Source of the DNA: Sphingopyxis italica
Lineage (GTDB): Bacteria > Pseudomonadota > Alphaproteobacteria > Sphingomonadales > Sphingomonadaceae
DNA: 64,000 nt
NCBI RefSeq assembly: GCF_011926545.1
Contig: NZ_JAATIT010000001.1
Coordinates: 467,969-531,968 of the forward strand
Reading direction: 5' to 3'
How positions within the stretch are numbered: the stretch's first letter is position 1; the number at the start of each line of letters is the position of its first letter. The position numbers and the translations under genes were made by a program. Under the pieces are notes generated by a model, which saw only the letters and a list, made by a program, of their open reading frames with translations, did not search any database and was not told the DNA's origin. Below, piece by piece: positions 63,251-64,000 of the stretch.

Positions 63251-63263
63251 TATACGATAATAC
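63251..63263 (+). promoter_or_regulatory. Locus operator site 9
   Basis: TATACGATAATAC, 34 bases upstream of the sulfatase start at 63297 and 42 bases upstream of the unassigned hydrolase start at 63209. Confidence 0.5.
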
Positions 63264-63296
63264 AGATATAACGAAAGATGAGCAAGGGAGGGATAG

Positions 63297-64000
63297 ATGA
63301 AATCGGCACGACGTACGCGTCGATGGGCGATGGGGGCGGCAGGAGCCGCCCTTTTCGCGATGCTCGGCACCGCGATCGTCCCCGCCCACGGTTTCGCGCC
63401 GAGCCTCGCGCCAGCAGACGCGGCTCCGCGCGCACCGGCGCCGGAACCGAACATCCTCTTCATTCTGATCGACGACATGGGATTTGCCGACCTCTCGCTG
63501 ACCGGCAACAAGCTGGTCGCCACGCCGAACATCGACGCCCTCGCGCGCGACGGCATGGTGATGACGCAATTCTATGACGCGGCGCCGATCTGCTCGCCCT
63601 CGCGCGCCGGGTTTATGACCGGCCGCTTTCCCGCGCGCGACCGCTTCGTCACCTATATCGACGGCCGGAAGCGCAACCGCGCCTTCGGCCAGGCCGACTG
63701 GCTCGACCCGTCGCTTCCGGTGCTGCCGCGCTTGATGCGGCAGGCGGGCTATGCCACCGGCCATTTCGGCAAATGGCACCTCGGCGGCGGCCGCGACATC
63801 GGCGACGCGCCGCTCCCCTCGGCCTATGGCTTCGACGAAAGCTATACGCAGTGGGAAGGCCTCGGCCCACGCGTCCTGCCGACCGATCTCACCAACCGGC
63901 TCGGGCAGCAAAGCGCCGAACTCGGTCAGGGCCCGGTCGAATGGCTGCCGCGCGCGAAGATTACCGGTCGCTTTGTCGACAAGACGCTCGATTTCGTCGG
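63297..64000 (+). CDS. Sulfatase, S1 family (CSPSR), cut by window edge
   Basis: The first 234 residues of a secreted sulfatase; the rest lies beyond the window. Leader MKSARRTRRWAMGAAGAALF is twin-arginine-like. IDDMGFADLSLTG supplies metal ligands and Cys99 is in APICSPSRAGFMTGRFP. FGKWHLGGGRDIGDAPLPSA and EGLGPRVLPTD match the sulfatases at 30735 and 38687, making it the third member of that subgroup, here with the standard Pro in the motif. GGGAGGG precedes the ATG at 63297. It shows that the locus continues to the right. Confidence 0.9.
   Translation, partial: MKSARRTRRWAMGAAGAALFAMLGTAIVPAHGFAPSLAPADAAPRAPAPEPNILFILIDDMGFADLSLTGNKLVATPNIDALARDGMVMTQFYDAAPICSPSRAGFMTGRFPARDRFVTYIDGRKRNRAFGQADWLDPSLPVLPRLMRQAGYATGHFGKWHLGGGRDIGDAPLPSAYGFDESYTQWEGLGPRVLPTDLTNRLGQQSAELGQGPVEWLPRAKITGRFVDKTLDFV

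Noticed and set aside
25878..64000. A Bacteroidetes-type polysaccharide utilisation locus or recent transfer from that group
   Set aside because: No SusD, no hybrid two-component system, and base composition and ribosome sites match the neighbouring core genes.
1..64000. CRISPR arrays, insertion sequences, prophage genes, tRNA or rRNA genes
   Set aside because: No regularly spaced repeats, transposase, integrase, phage structural motif or cloverleaf was seen while reading the intergenic regions.

Overview
The window looks like a chromosomal segment of a GC-rich alphaproteobacterium of the order Sphingomonadales, most like Sphingopyxis or a close relative. This rests on gene content: TonB-dependent receptors of the Xanthomonas/Caulobacter type, a De Ley-Doudoroff galactose route, a kdp locus and an OtsBA/GH15 trehalose operon. 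It is not based on a marker gene. No tRNA, rRNA, IS element, CRISPR array or SusD-like gene was seen. Genes are tightly packed and no gene-free stretch exceeds about 210 bases.

Left half, about 1-25.9 kb (core and physiological genes). An MFS transporter (cut by the window edge) faces a TonB-dependent receptor and a DUF3237 protein, with a 20-bp perfect inverted repeat between them. A caa3-type cytochrome oxidase operon follows (lipoprotein cytochrome c, subunit II fused to cytochrome c, subunit I fused to III, small membrane protein), with a diheme cytochrome c, a cytochrome b561 and CtaG beside it. Next is an isoaspartyl methyltransferase that has lost about 70 internal residues. The potassium system has kdpD divergent from a 27-codon micro-ORF, kdpF, kdpA, kdpB, kdpC and kdpE. 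Then come a periplasmic repeat protein, a MarR regulator with a clear operator, a ClC chloride transporter with CBS domains, and the trehalose operon otsB-GH15-otsA. Together these suggest potassium, anion and compatible-solute control.

Right half, about 25.9 kb to the window end and continuing beyond it. This is one coherent locus for breaking down a sulfated, galactose-containing polysaccharide. It holds seven sulfatases, their formylglycine-generating enzyme, two paralogous TonB receptors, a GH2 enzyme, a GH5-like enzyme, three GH43-type proteins (one a tandem with a degenerate first propeller), and two paralogous secreted proteins that look like an unassigned clan GH-A glycosidase family. 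It also holds a sodium:sugar symporter, an MFS transporter, two paralogous GntR/FCD regulators, and every enzyme needed to take D-galactose to pyruvate and glyceraldehyde 3-phosphate (mutarotase, galactose dehydrogenase, lactonase, IlvD-type dehydratase, KDGal kinase, KDPGal aldolase). Nine 13-bp sites resembling TATACGATAAATA lie in the promoter region of nearly every transcription unit here, which suggests a single regulon controlled by the two GntR paralogs.

How it would work: polymer or oligomers enter through the TonB receptors. Periplasmic sulfatases, activated in the cytoplasm by the formylglycine enzyme before export, and exo-glycosidases then strip the chain. Galactose crosses the inner membrane by the SSS symporter and is oxidised. 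No GH16, GH82, GH86, GH50 or GH150 endo-enzyme is recognisable, so the chain-cutting enzyme may be the unassigned pair, the GH5-like protein, or a gene outside the window. The polymer itself cannot be named from sequence alone.
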